NCBI GenBank assembly: GCA_963742955.1
Contig: CAVUOA010000012.1
Span: 278,214-342,213 of the forward strand
Reading direction: 5' to 3'
DNA length: 64,000 bases
From: CAVUOA01 sp963742955
Lineage (GTDB): Bacteria > Bacteroidota > Ignavibacteria > Tepidaquicellales > OLB5
Of this stretch, positions 9,138-17,510 are shown piece after piece. Within the stretch, counting starts at the first letter, position 1; the number at the start of each line of letters is the position of its first letter. Below the pieces are notes generated by a model. That model was not told where the DNA came from, ran no database searches, and worked only from the letters and a program-made list of their open reading frames with translations. The translations under genes were made by a program, and so were the position numbers.

Positions 9138-10195
9138 AAGCAGCAATTCACAGAAAAGCAGAAAAACCTCTAAGCGGGACTGCAAAAGTATTTATACTGC
9201 TTATCCCGATTTTGATAATAACAGTGTTCGCAGCTTTGTTTACAAAGATTTTTGTAACGCTTATTATATGCCTTCTTATAGCTTTGGTTTTAAATCCTGC
9301 TGTTGATTATCTTCAAGGTCACGGAATAAACAGAACGATTTCAATATTAATTATATATGCAGTAATTGGCGGGTTATTGTATGCTGCAATTACCATCTTC
9401 AGCCCTGGTGTAATAGAGCAGGCTGAATCACTTAAACAATCGGTAAAAGAATTTGAGCTCTCTGATAAAATAAAAGATGCCGAAAAATGGGTGGAAAAAA
9501 CAGTTCCGTTCTTAAAGAGAGGTGACGTTGCAAAAGAGATAGAAACATCTGTCAGAGGTTCATTAACAAAAGTGCAGGATTTCGTAACAGGCGTTATTTC
9601 AACAGCTTTCCTGGCATTCCTTATACCCTTCGTGACATTTTTTATCTTACGGGACAGGAGGTCTATTAAAAACGGCTTTATCAGTATTGTCCCAAACCGG
9701 TATTTTGAAATGACGGTTAACATTTTGAATAAAATCGAAAAACAGCTCAGCAGTTACGTGAGAGGCTGGTTGTTTGATGCAATGTTTGTAGGGGCTCTTA
9801 CTTTAACAGGACTTTCAATACTTCAGATAAATAATGCCGTTCTGATAGGAATAGTTGCGGGAATGGGGCACCTGGTTCCGTATGCCGGGCCAATAGTGGG
9901 AGGTATACCTGCTATACTTATATCGATAATACAATTTGGAGATTTTCACATGGTCATACCCATTGTGATAATGTTTACTTTAATTTATTTAGTGGATAAT
10001 TCAATCACACAACCTTATATATTTGCAAAGAGCGCTGATATGAATCCCATTACAATAATTGCTCTTTTACTCGTTGGGAATGAATTGCTTGGAGCCTTCG
10101 GTGCTATTATAGCAATACCGATTGCAACTATTTTAAAAGTTAGCGCACGCGAGACCATTAACGGATTCAGAAATTATAAACTCGGATATTACTAA
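9134..10195 (+). CDS. AI-2E family transporter (TqsA/YdiK-like permease)
   Basis: 353 aa integral membrane protein with about eight hydrophobic segments, including ILLIPILIITVFAALF near the start. It has the family layout: paired N-terminal helices, a soluble stretch (about 95-150), then a C-terminal helical block with GHLVPYAGPIVGGIPA and DNSITQPYIFAKSADMNP. The PYxGP motif and the C-terminal NPI region are typical of PF01594. Members export autoinducer-2 or ions; the substrate cannot be read from sequence. Coupled to recX by a 4-nt overlap. Confidence 0.85.
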   Translation: MKAAIHRKAEKPLSGTAKVFILLIPILIITVFAALFTKIFVTLIICLLIALVLNPAVDYLQGHGINRTISILIIYAVIGGLLYAAITIFSPGVIEQAESLKQSVKEFELSDKIKDAEKWVEKTVPFLKRGDVAKEIETSVRGSLTKVQDFVTGVISTAFLAFLIPFVTFFILRDRRSIKNGFISIVPNRYFEMTVNILNKIEKQLSSYVRGWLFDAMFVGALTLTGLSILQINNAVLIGIVAGMGHLVPYAGPIVGGIPAILISIIQFGDFHMVIPIVIMFTLIYLVDNSITQPYIFAKSADMNPITIIALLLVGNELLGAFGAIIAIPIATILKVSARETINGFRNYKLGYY

Positions 10196-10218
10196 GTTTA
10201 AATTAAGGAGAAAACATC

Positions 10219-10671
10219 ATGAAAGTATTAAAAGAATTTAAAGAATTTGCAGTAAAAGGAAATATGATTGACCTTGCTATTGGTATAATCATAGGCGCAG
10301 CTTTCTCGGGTGTTGTTAACTCACTGGTTAATGATATAATAATGCCTCCAATAGGTCTGCTGCTGGGGCGGGTAGATTTTTCCAACCTTTTTATTACACT
10401 AACCGGCGGACATTTCCAAACCCTTGCTGAAGCCAAAGCAGGCGGAGCAGTTACATTGAACTACGGTCTTTTTGTAAATACGCTGATAAATTTCCTTATC
10501 GTTGCTTTTGCAGTGTTTATACTTGTAAAACAGGTTAATAATTTTAAAAGGAAGCTGGAAAAAGTACCTGAATCAGCACCTTTAACAAAAGTATGTCCTT
10601 ACTGCAAGTCATCTATCCACATAGATGCCGTTAAGTGCCCGAACTGCACGGCTGACCTTAAACAGGCATGA
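10219..10671 (+). CDS. mscL: Large-conductance mechanosensitive channel MscL with C-terminal zinc ribbon
   Basis: 150 aa. The N-terminal [20 protein letters not shown] helix and first membrane segment are classic MscL. The second membrane helix is around [20 protein letters not shown] (about 92-111). MscL opens under membrane tension to release solutes on hypo-osmotic shock. The usual cytoplasmic helix bundle is extended by a zinc-ribbon-like tail, [22 protein letters not shown], with two CxxC pairs. AAGGAG lies eight bases before the ATG. It sits close to the trehalose genes, which is consistent with osmotic adaptation. Confidence 0.95.
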   Translation: MKVLKEFKEFAVKGNMIDLAIGIIIGAAFSGVVNSLVNDIIMPPIGLLLGRVDFSNLFITLTGGHFQTLAEAKAGGAVTLNYGLFVNTLINFLIVAFAVFILVKQVNNFKRKLEKVPESAPLTKVCPYCKSSIHIDAVKCPNCTADLKQA

Positions 10672-10736
10672 GGATTATTTATATTTGTTTATTATATTTG
10701 CTCCCGTATATATTATGTTGAATTAAATTCTACTAT

Positions 10737-11345
10737 ATGGTAATTAAACTTAAGAACTCCTACCCGTGCATACACGGACTTCCGGTAATACATTCCGTTG
10801 ATACAGATATTTTTCAAATAACATATTTCATGCATTGCATGCAGTGCACATTCTGCAATGACCAGTGCTGTTCTTACGGAGCCGATGTTGATATGCTGAA
10901 TGTGAGCAGGATTATGAACAAAGCCAATGAGCTTGAAGAGTTTACGGGTATCGACCGCGATAAATGGTTTTATCCGAAGAAAAGAAAATGGGATTACGAA
11001 TACCCCGGCCATGACTACACAAGAACAACAATGAGGAAAGACAAATGCGTTTTTCTAAATAAAAATGGCAGGGGGTGTCTTCTTCACAGTTTCGCTCTCG
11101 ATAAAGGATATGATTACCATGAGTTCAAACCTTTCTTTTGTACTGTATTTCCAGTTACGTATAATGACGGCGTGCTTTTGACTCCCGAAGAAATTGACGA
11201 GAAAACCACTGCGTGCCTCGGAGCAGGGCCTACTTTGTATCAGGGTGCACGTGAAGAATTGAGATACTATTTTGGTGACGGATTGGTTCAGGAACTCGAC
11301 GAAATTGAACCGCGCTACACGAATCCCGAGAAAAAATCTGCTTGA
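10737..11345 (+). CDS. YkgJ-like cysteine-cluster protein
   Basis: 202 aa, soluble. Its hallmark is a cysteine cluster near residues 35-48 (CMQCTFCNDQCC), with later cysteines in DKCVFL, GCLLHS and PFFCTVFPV. This is the arrangement of the YkgJ/zinc-or-iron-chelating family, in which the cysteines are thought to bind a metal or Fe-S cluster. No enzyme motif is visible. A TATATTTG hexamer-like promoter element lies at 10693-10700. A terminator follows directly, so it may be a single-gene unit. Confidence 0.7.
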   Translation: MVIKLKNSYPCIHGLPVIHSVDTDIFQITYFMHCMQCTFCNDQCCSYGADVDMLNVSRIMNKANELEEFTGIDRDKWFYPKKRKWDYEYPGHDYTRTTMRKDKCVFLNKNGRGCLLHSFALDKGYDYHEFKPFFCTVFPVTYNDGVLLTPEEIDEKTTACLGAGPTLYQGAREELRYYFGDGLVQELDEIEPRYTNPEKKSA

Positions 11346-11352
11346 CTTTATG

Positions 11353-11378
11353 ACCGGGTAGGTTAATACCCGGTTTTT
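11353..11378 (+). terminator. Rho-independent terminator
   Basis: ACCGGGTA / TACCCGGT-type stem (CCGGGT pairs with ACCCGG), short AT loop, then TTTTTTT. It ends the cysteine-cluster gene. Confidence 0.85.
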
Positions 11379-11552
11379 TTGCTATACCCTCTTGCTTCAA
11401 TCACTACCGAATAACTTCATTGTAATCATAAATATAAAGCAATATTTTATTCAAGTCGTCAATCATTATATATTTTCACAGTAATAAATAAATTATCTGT
11501 TTATTAACAGTTAATTAGTTTATTTGAACCAATTTTGAGGGGAGGAATAACT

Positions 11553-12803
11553 ATGAATAAATGGAAACCCAACAGAACCGAGTTTTATGAAGCCGCCTCT
11601 GCAATGGGATATTACGGCACAGAAGAAGGCGGACTTACAGGAATTAAAGATAATGTGCGGAAATTCTGGGAGGATATATTTGTAAAAAGGGTATGCACGC
11701 CTTTTATAGAAAAAGTTCTTTCTGAAAAGAAGGGTATTAGAATTCTTGATTTCGGAGCCGGAGCGGGGGAAGGATATGAACTGATTACTCATATACCGCC
11801 TGCTAATCCAATATCAACCGGTAACAGGCATTTCCTTCTTGAAGAAAGTGAGGTAGAGAAATATCTCGGTATTGACATGAGCCAGCAGCTGATTTCAAAG
11901 GGGAGAAGGAGGTTCAGAAAAAAAAACAATGTTTCTCTGGAATACGGTGAGGTCGGCGGGGGGCTTCCTGCATTTGTTCTTCAGGAAAAACCGTTTGACC
12001 TGTACGCCGCCTTTTACAGTTCTCTATCACACCTTGAACCGGATAGATTTGAAAAGCTGCTCGAACAGATATTCCGCCACGCAAGAAGAGGTTCTTTTTT
12101 TGTAGCAGATTTGCAGGGAAAATATTGTCCTTCATGGCCAAAATACTGGGCTGAAGAAAAGCAAATGCTCCCGTTTACAATGGCATATTACATGCCTGAA
12201 CAGGCTGAAAGAAAAAAAATAGAATGGTTTAACGTTTGTTTCTGGACAATTGAAGAGCTTAAAAAAAGGATTAAATCGGCTGCCAAAGCCGCAGGAACCG
12301 AAATAGGTAAATTATATTTTCTCGACAGATGCATTTTTGTCGGCAGGCATATGGATACAGGTTTACTCAGCACAAAGCCATTTCCGCTGAGGTATCAGGT
12401 TAACCGTTTGCTTGACCAGGGATTCAGGGCTGATATATCACAGTTAAAATTAGATTTATCCCATCTCGAAGATTACAAAAACATCAATTCAAAAGTTTGG
12501 GAACGGATTACAGACTACCAGAGACAATGGAACAGGCTGGTATATCTTCTTGAGGCGCTCAACATAAAAGATGATGTTAAAGTAAAAAGCTTTATTGAAA
12601 ATACAGATATTGAACTTATGAGCGAGGAGCTAAAATTCATCACATGGCTGTTCCGCAATGCAGACCGCTTTCCTGCCGTTGATTTCTGGGCAAGCATTAT
12701 GGGACCGCAAGTAGGTGTTATACTCAGGAATATTGAAATGTCATATTCAGAAGGTGTCGGCTGCGGACACGGACTTGTTTGCGCTATCGAAATACTTAAA
12801 TAA
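11553..12803 (+). CDS. SAM-dependent methyltransferase heading the trehalose cluster
   Basis: About 416 aa. I chose the ATG at 11553 over the in-frame TTG at 11535 because GGGGAGGA sits just upstream of it. Residues 60-75 give the class I motif ILDFGAGAGEGYEL. A later motif I/II region includes YLGIDMSQQLISKGRRRF. The first half is therefore a Rossmann methyltransferase; the C-terminal 180 residues are mostly helical and unassigned. It lies 92 bp before the TPS/TPP gene on the same strand. The substrate is unknown; position suggests a sugar or glycoside product, but that is only inference. Confidence 0.7.
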   Translation: MNKWKPNRTEFYEAASAMGYYGTEEGGLTGIKDNVRKFWEDIFVKRVCTPFIEKVLSEKKGIRILDFGAGAGEGYELITHIPPANPISTGNRHFLLEESEVEKYLGIDMSQQLISKGRRRFRKKNNVSLEYGEVGGGLPAFVLQEKPFDLYAAFYSSLSHLEPDRFEKLLEQIFRHARRGSFFVADLQGKYCPSWPKYWAEEKQMLPFTMAYYMPEQAERKKIEWFNVCFWTIEELKKRIKSAAKAAGTEIGKLYFLDRCIFVGRHMDTGLLSTKPFPLRYQVNRLLDQGFRADISQLKLDLSHLEDYKNINSKVWERITDYQRQWNRLVYLLEALNIKDDVKVKSFIENTDIELMSEELKFITWLFRNADRFPAVDFWASIMGPQVGVILRNIEMSYSEGVGCGHGLVCAIEILK

Positions 12804-12895
12804 TAAACTCATTCCAGGCTGAAAATTATTTGGGGTTAATTGAAACCTTAACTCCATATTTTCCATTATAATATATATAACCTACCAGGAGATTA

Positions 12896-15097
12896 ATGCG
12901 TTTAATAGTCGTATCAAATAGATTGCCGATTACAGTTACCGAAGAAAACGGTGAATTTACTGTACAAGAGAGTGTTGGCGGGCTTGTAACCGGTCTCAGT
13001 TCTTATTTATCCACAATTAAAGAATCATCATTAGATAAATCGGAATTTATCTGGGTAGGCTGGCCGGGAGTTTCTGCATCAGGGACTAAACGAGAAGAAT
13101 TGCGAAGGAAAGCCGAATCGTTGAATCTTTCTCCTGTTTTTCTTTCCGAAAAAGTTATGGACAGGTTTTACTACGGTTTCTGCAATAAAACAATCTGGCC
13201 GTTGTTTCACTACTTCACTACGTATACAGTTTATGATGAAGAATACTGGAAAAATTATAAGCTGGTTAATGAATTATTCTGTGAGCAGGTTTTAAGCGTA
13301 GCAGAACCTGATGATGTGATTTGGATTCATGATTACCATTTAATGCTTCTACCGGGAATGCTGAAGAAAAAACTTCCGCGCTCAAAGATTGGTTTTTTTC
13401 TTCACATACCTTTCCCGTCTTATGAAATATTCAGAACTCTGCCGGGGGAATGGAGAAGGGATATTCTTGAGGGCTTAATGGGCGCTGACCTGTGCGGGTT
13501 TCATACATACGATTACACAAAGTATTTTCTTGGGTGCATAATGCGTATTTTGGGTCATGAGAATAATTTCGGTGTGGTTTCGATTTCTGACAGGGTTATG
13601 AAAGCCGATACATTTCCTATGGGTATTAATTTCGATGAGTTTCAGGATGCGCTTAAAACGAATGATTCTGTTAATGAATTTAATACTCTTAAAAAGCAAT
13701 TCAGTAACACACATTTAATTCTTTCAATCGACAGGCTTGATTATACAAAAGGAATCATTAACCGGCTTAAGGGATATCATGAATTTCTTGAGAAGCACCC
13801 GGAGTGGCATGGGAAAGTCCATTTGTTAATGATTGTTGTACCTTCAAGAGTCGGTGTTGACAGGTATAACCAGATGAAAAGAGAAATTGACGAAAAAGTG
13901 GGCAATCTTAACGGCACTTTTGGTTCAATTCACTGGACTCCGGTAATTTACCAGTACAGGTTTATTCCGTTTCATCATCTCTCAGGTTTATATAAAGCAT
14001 GTGATATATCTCTTGTAACACCTTTGCGTGACGGTATGAATCTTATTGCAAAAGAATACCTTGCCTGCAGAACCGATAATTCGGGTGTTTTAATATTAAG
14101 CGAGATGGCGGGAGCATCAAAAGAACTTAATGAGGCTGTTATTATAAATCCGAATAACCCTAATGAAATTGGCGAAGCAATAAAAGAGGCGCTTGAAATG
14201 CCTCATGAAGAACAGGTGAGAAGAAATAGCATTATGAGAGACAGGCTTGGGAGGTATAATGTTGTTAAATGGGCTGGTGATTTTCTTAATGAGCTTGACG
14301 AAATTAAAAAAATCCAGTATGAACTTAACGCAAGATTGCTCGATAGCACAAATAAAGCGCAGCTTGAGAATAAATTTCATAATTCTGCAAATAAGCTTCT
14401 GCTTCTTGATTATGACGGTACGCTGGTTCCCTTTGCAGGAAGACCCGAAGAAGCTAAACCTACTCAGGAATTGCTTGATTTACTTTCGGGTTTATCTAAG
14501 TGCGAAGGGGTTGACCTCGCCATTATAAGCGGAAGAGATAAGGTGACACTGGAAAACTGGCTGGGTAAGCTCAAAGCAACTCTTATTGCCGAACACGGAG
14601 TTTGGATAAAGGATACTAACGGCTCATGGGAAACAATAAGAAAGCTTAATCAGGACTGGAAACTTTCTCTGAAAGCTGTGCTGCAAAACTATGCTGACCT
14701 GCTTCCGGGTTCAATAATAGAGGAAAAAGATTATTCAATGGTATGGCATTACAGGAAAGCAGACCCTGACCAGGCATCATATATTTCAAGAGAACTTATG
14801 GATGACCTTATGAACCTGACGTCCAATATGGATGTACAGATTATACAGGGAAGCAAAGTAATTGAAATAAGAAACACAGGCATTAACAAGGGTACCCTGG
14901 CTAATCATCTTCGTGATTCCAAAAAATATGATTTTGTTTTAGCAATAGGAGACGATGTAACTGATGAAGATATGTTTAAATCACTTCCCGGTTATGCCTA
15001 CACAATAAAAGTGGGGATGAAAACTTCTTATGCAAAATACAATCTTCAGAATTATATAGAAGTAAGAAAGCTTCTGGGAGCTTTATTAAATGAGTAA
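12896..15097 (+). CDS. Bifunctional trehalose-6-phosphate synthase/phosphatase
   Basis: 733 aa fusion. The N-terminal GT20 synthase domain (about 1-470) makes trehalose-6-phosphate from a nucleotide glucose and glucose-6-phosphate. Signatures are VSNRLPITV at the start, WIHDYHLMLLPGML, HIPFPSYEIFRTLP, RLDYTKGI and TPLRDGMNLIAKEYLA. From about residue 500 a HAD phosphatase domain follows, with LLDYDGTLVPFA (first Asp about 505), IISGRD and IGDDVTDEDMF, which would release trehalose. All catalytic motifs look intact. The stop overlaps the next gene by 8 nt. Trehalose is a compatible solute and stress protectant. Confidence 0.93.
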   Translation: MRLIVVSNRLPITVTEENGEFTVQESVGGLVTGLSSYLSTIKESSLDKSEFIWVGWPGVSASGTKREELRRKAESLNLSPVFLSEKVMDRFYYGFCNKTIWPLFHYFTTYTVYDEEYWKNYKLVNELFCEQVLSVAEPDDVIWIHDYHLMLLPGMLKKKLPRSKIGFFLHIPFPSYEIFRTLPGEWRRDILEGLMGADLCGFHTYDYTKYFLGCIMRILGHENNFGVVSISDRVMKADTFPMGINFDEFQDALKTNDSVNEFNTLKKQFSNTHLILSIDRLDYTKGIINRLKGYHEFLEKHPEWHGKVHLLMIVVPSRVGVDRYNQMKREIDEKVGNLNGTFGSIHWTPVIYQYRFIPFHHLSGLYKACDISLVTPLRDGMNLIAKEYLACRTDNSGVLILSEMAGASKELNEAVIINPNNPNEIGEAIKEALEMPHEEQVRRNSIMRDRLGRYNVVKWAGDFLNELDEIKKIQYELNARLLDSTNKAQLENKFHNSANKLLLLDYDGTLVPFAGRPEEAKPTQELLDLLSGLSKCEGVDLAIISGRDKVTLENWLGKLKATLIAEHGVWIKDTNGSWETIRKLNQDWKLSLKAVLQNYADLLPGSIIEEKDYSMVWHYRKADPDQASYISRELMDDLMNLTSNMDVQIIQGSKVIEIRNTGINKGTLANHLRDSKKYDFVLAIGDDVTDEDMFKSLPGYAYTIKVGMKTSYAKYNLQNYIEVRKLLGALLNE

Positions 15098-15734
15098 AGA
15101 ATTTCAGTTCTATTCCGAATTTAACCTGCCAATTCTGCTTGGCAGAAAAGCTAAAAACATCAACGAACTTATGGAGGGAATTAAGCAGGTTCCCGGGGCG
15201 TCCATTTATTATCATACGCACCGTTTTTTAAAACAGCATCATTTTTTAATTCCCGAACTGCCTAATGATTTTGCTTTCTGGCTGAGAAATGTGCTTAATA
15301 TGCGCCAGCTGGGTGAGTTGATTTCAAGCGTTAATATAGTTGAATGCGCTGACCTTGAACAGCTAAGGCAAAAATTTATTAGCACATTTGAAAGTTTCAG
15401 CCACAGGGATGAATTTTTGTATAATTGCGCCCCTGGGTATGAATTTCAGTTTATGTCATGTAAAACTTTTTCACTGCCTGTTCCTTTTAAAGCAAAAGAC
15501 CTTAAAGAGTTTGAAAAGCTGCTCAGCGAGGTATCGGTTTTTGTTTTCTATTACCATGTCTTTGAGCCCAGGCTTAGAAGGGGTAAGAAGAAAAATGATT
15601 TTGCTCAGTGGTTTGAGGAAATAGGGGAAACGGAGCTCTCGGAAAAGGTGTCTAATCTTGACCCTTACACTATGACTCTTGAGGAATACAGAAAAAAAAT
15701 CTTAGAAATGGTGAAGCAGTATGGTAAAAATTGA
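15090..15734 (+). CDS. DUF5752 family protein
   Basis: 214 aa, soluble, no signal peptide. It matches the DUF5752 pattern as I remember it: IYYHTHRFLKQHHFLIPELP, then NDFAFWLRNVL, then a central helical region and a second FYYHVFEPRLR motif. It overlaps the TPS/TPP gene by 8 nt and the TreT-like gene by 14 nt. Translation is therefore tightly coupled and a role with trehalose synthesis is likely. The paired YYHT/YYHVF motifs suggest two similar halves. No activity is known to me. Confidence 0.75.
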   Translation: MSKEFQFYSEFNLPILLGRKAKNINELMEGIKQVPGASIYYHTHRFLKQHHFLIPELPNDFAFWLRNVLNMRQLGELISSVNIVECADLEQLRQKFISTFESFSHRDEFLYNCAPGYEFQFMSCKTFSLPVPFKAKDLKEFEKLLSEVSVFVFYYHVFEPRLRRGKKKNDFAQWFEEIGETELSEKVSNLDPYTMTLEEYRKKILEMVKQYGKN

Positions 15735-16941
15735 AGATTATATCCCAATCGTCGGGTCTAATATTATTGATGAAATAAGAATGATTGCCCGCAAGCTTAA
15801 CGGCAGGGTAATGCAGCATGTTAATTCAACAAAATCGGGGGGCGGGGTTGCAGAAATATTGACCAGGATGTTACCATTGCTTGACCAGCTCGGAGTTAAT
15901 GCAAAATGGGATGTAATTGCAGGAGATGAGAAATATTTTGATATAACAAAACGGATGCACAATGCCCTTCATGGCGTTGAAGTGAATTTTTCAAAAGAGG
16001 ATTTTGATTATTTTCTGCAGGTAAATAGTGATAATGCAAAGAGAATGAACCTCGATGCGGATATGGTCTTTATTCATGACCCGCAGCCCGTTGCATTAGT
16101 AGAAAAAAGAAGGCAGTATAAAAATAAATGGGCCTGGAGATGCCATATCGATTTTACAAATCCGCAAAAGGATGTTATGGAATTCTTGACACAATTTATT
16201 GAACACTACGATGCCTCTGTTTTTTCAGCCCCGGCTTTTTCAAGGCAGTTCTCAATTCCGCAGGTTCTTATTTCTCCCTCCATCGACCCTCTTTCAGATA
16301 AAAACAAAGACCTGCCGGAGGAAACAATTAATTCTATTGTATCGGGGTACGGACTTGATATGTCGCGTCCTATTGTGACTCAAATTTCAAGGTTCGATTA
16401 TCTAAAAGACCCTATTGGTGTTGTGAAAGTATATAAAAAAGTTAAAAAATATACTGATTGCCAGCTTGTGTTAGCCGGAGGCGGCGCAACAGATGACCCC
16501 GAGGGAATGAAAGTATTAGACGAAGTGCGGGAAGCTGCTGAAGGCGATGATGATATTCATATCCTGTTTCTGCCGCCTTCGAGTGATATTGAAATTAATG
16601 CTATTCAAAGAGCATCAACAATTATTTTACAGAAGTCGCTCAAGGAAGGTTTCGGTTTAACAGTTGCCGAGGCGTTGTGGAAATCAAAGCCGGTAATTGC
16701 CGGTGCAGTTGGAGGTATACCGCTTCAGATTAAACACCAGTATTCGGGATTATTAAGCTATTCAATTGACGGTACTGCATACTACCTTAAACAATTGTTA
16801 AACGAGCCCAGGTTTGCCCGTGAGCTGGGAATTAACGGGAGAAACCATATAAAGGATAATTTCCTGATTACAAGGCACGTTAGAGATTACCTGTTGTTGT
16901 TCCTGTTCATGCTGAATGAGCAGGATATCGTAGAGCTTTAG
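15721..16941 (+). CDS. treT: Trehalose synthase TreT-like glycosyltransferase (GT4)
   Basis: 406 aa. The N-terminus Y-IPIVGSNIIDEI, then VMQHVNSTKSGGGVAEIL, WDVIAGDEKYFDITKRMHN and FIHDPQPVAL closely follow the TreT family, which joins a nucleotide-glucose and free glucose into trehalose reversibly. The GT4 C-terminal domain has QISRFDYLKDPIGV, LAGGGATDDPEG and the KEGFGLTVAEALWKSKPVI donor-site motif. It is the last gene of a strictly overlapping set. Having it beside a TPS/TPP fusion gives two potential routes to trehalose, or a related glucoside product for this enzyme. Confidence 0.85.
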   Translation: MVKIEDYIPIVGSNIIDEIRMIARKLNGRVMQHVNSTKSGGGVAEILTRMLPLLDQLGVNAKWDVIAGDEKYFDITKRMHNALHGVEVNFSKEDFDYFLQVNSDNAKRMNLDADMVFIHDPQPVALVEKRRQYKNKWAWRCHIDFTNPQKDVMEFLTQFIEHYDASVFSAPAFSRQFSIPQVLISPSIDPLSDKNKDLPEETINSIVSGYGLDMSRPIVTQISRFDYLKDPIGVVKVYKKVKKYTDCQLVLAGGGATDDPEGMKVLDEVREAAEGDDDIHILFLPPSSDIEINAIQRASTIILQKSLKEGFGLTVAEALWKSKPVIAGAVGGIPLQIKHQYSGLLSYSIDGTAYYLKQLLNEPRFARELGINGRNHIKDNFLITRHVRDYLLLFLFMLNEQDIVEL

Positions 16942-16963
16942 TTTGCATAAACCTAGCCGAAAA

Positions 16964-17461
16964 TTAACGGGAAGTCACAAGCTTACCTTTTAATTCTCTT
17001 AGCAGGTTTTCAGGGTCCATTTCCCATCTGATAGGATTGCTGTCTATGTAATAGCGCATATCAAACAGCTCGCCTTCGTTGTGAATTTCCCTTATTTCGG
17101 TTATGCTCTGCCATTCAAAAGGCTTTGCAGCTTTAAATGTTTCATTAATATCGAGTCTTGTGCAGCGTTTAAACCCCTCGGTTATTTGATTTAGCTCTTC
17201 TTCCATTAAGCTTTTTCTGCGGTTTCCTTTTAAGAATTTAACAATTGCATGAACGTGATTTGGCATGATAATAAATTCATCAAGCGATACATCCGGAAAT
17301 TTTGCTGTTATTCCCGCCCAATTATTGTTTGCAATCTCGCCGCGTTTACTCAGCATCATCTTATCATTCACAATTTTACCGAAATAATCTTTCTTATCTT
17401 TTGTGGTAAGAGTTACAAAGTAGTAACCTTTGTATTGTATGTGGTTATGTTTATTTTTCAT
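16964..17461 (-). CDS. REP-associated tyrosine transposase (RAYT, Y1 transposase family)
   Basis: 165 aa. It has the IS200-like fold signature: YYFVTLTTKDKKDYFG near the N-terminus, the HUH metal-binding pair in MPNHVHAIVKF (about 67-77), a helix with the expected nucleophilic Tyr region, and the WEMDP tail. RAYTs act on palindromic REP sequences by single-strand cleavage. There is no flanking IS end, so it is a domesticated-type gene. It is convergent with the TreT-like gene. A lone hairpin lies just upstream of its start. Confidence 0.8.
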   Translation of the reverse strand: MKNKHNHIQYKGYYFVTLTTKDKKDYFGKIVNDKMMLSKRGEIANNNWAGITAKFPDVSLDEFIIMPNHVHAIVKFLKGNRRKSLMEEELNQITEGFKRCTRLDINETFKAAKPFEWQSITEIREIHNEGELFDMRYYIDSNPIRWEMDPENLLRELKGKLVTSR

Positions 17462-17482
17462 GGTGTAAAATATATTTTTAGA

Positions 17483-17500
17483 AGAACACGCATGTGTTCT
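17483..17500. repeat. Palindrome upstream of the RAYT gene
   Basis: AGAACAC-GCAT-GTGTTCT, 7-bp perfect arms with a 4-nt loop, 22 nt before the RAYT start and next to the end of the convergent-side aminotransferase gene. It could be a REP-like target or a bidirectional stem-loop; no GTAG prefix is seen. Confidence 0.4.
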
Positions 17501-17510
17501 GTGCCAATTT

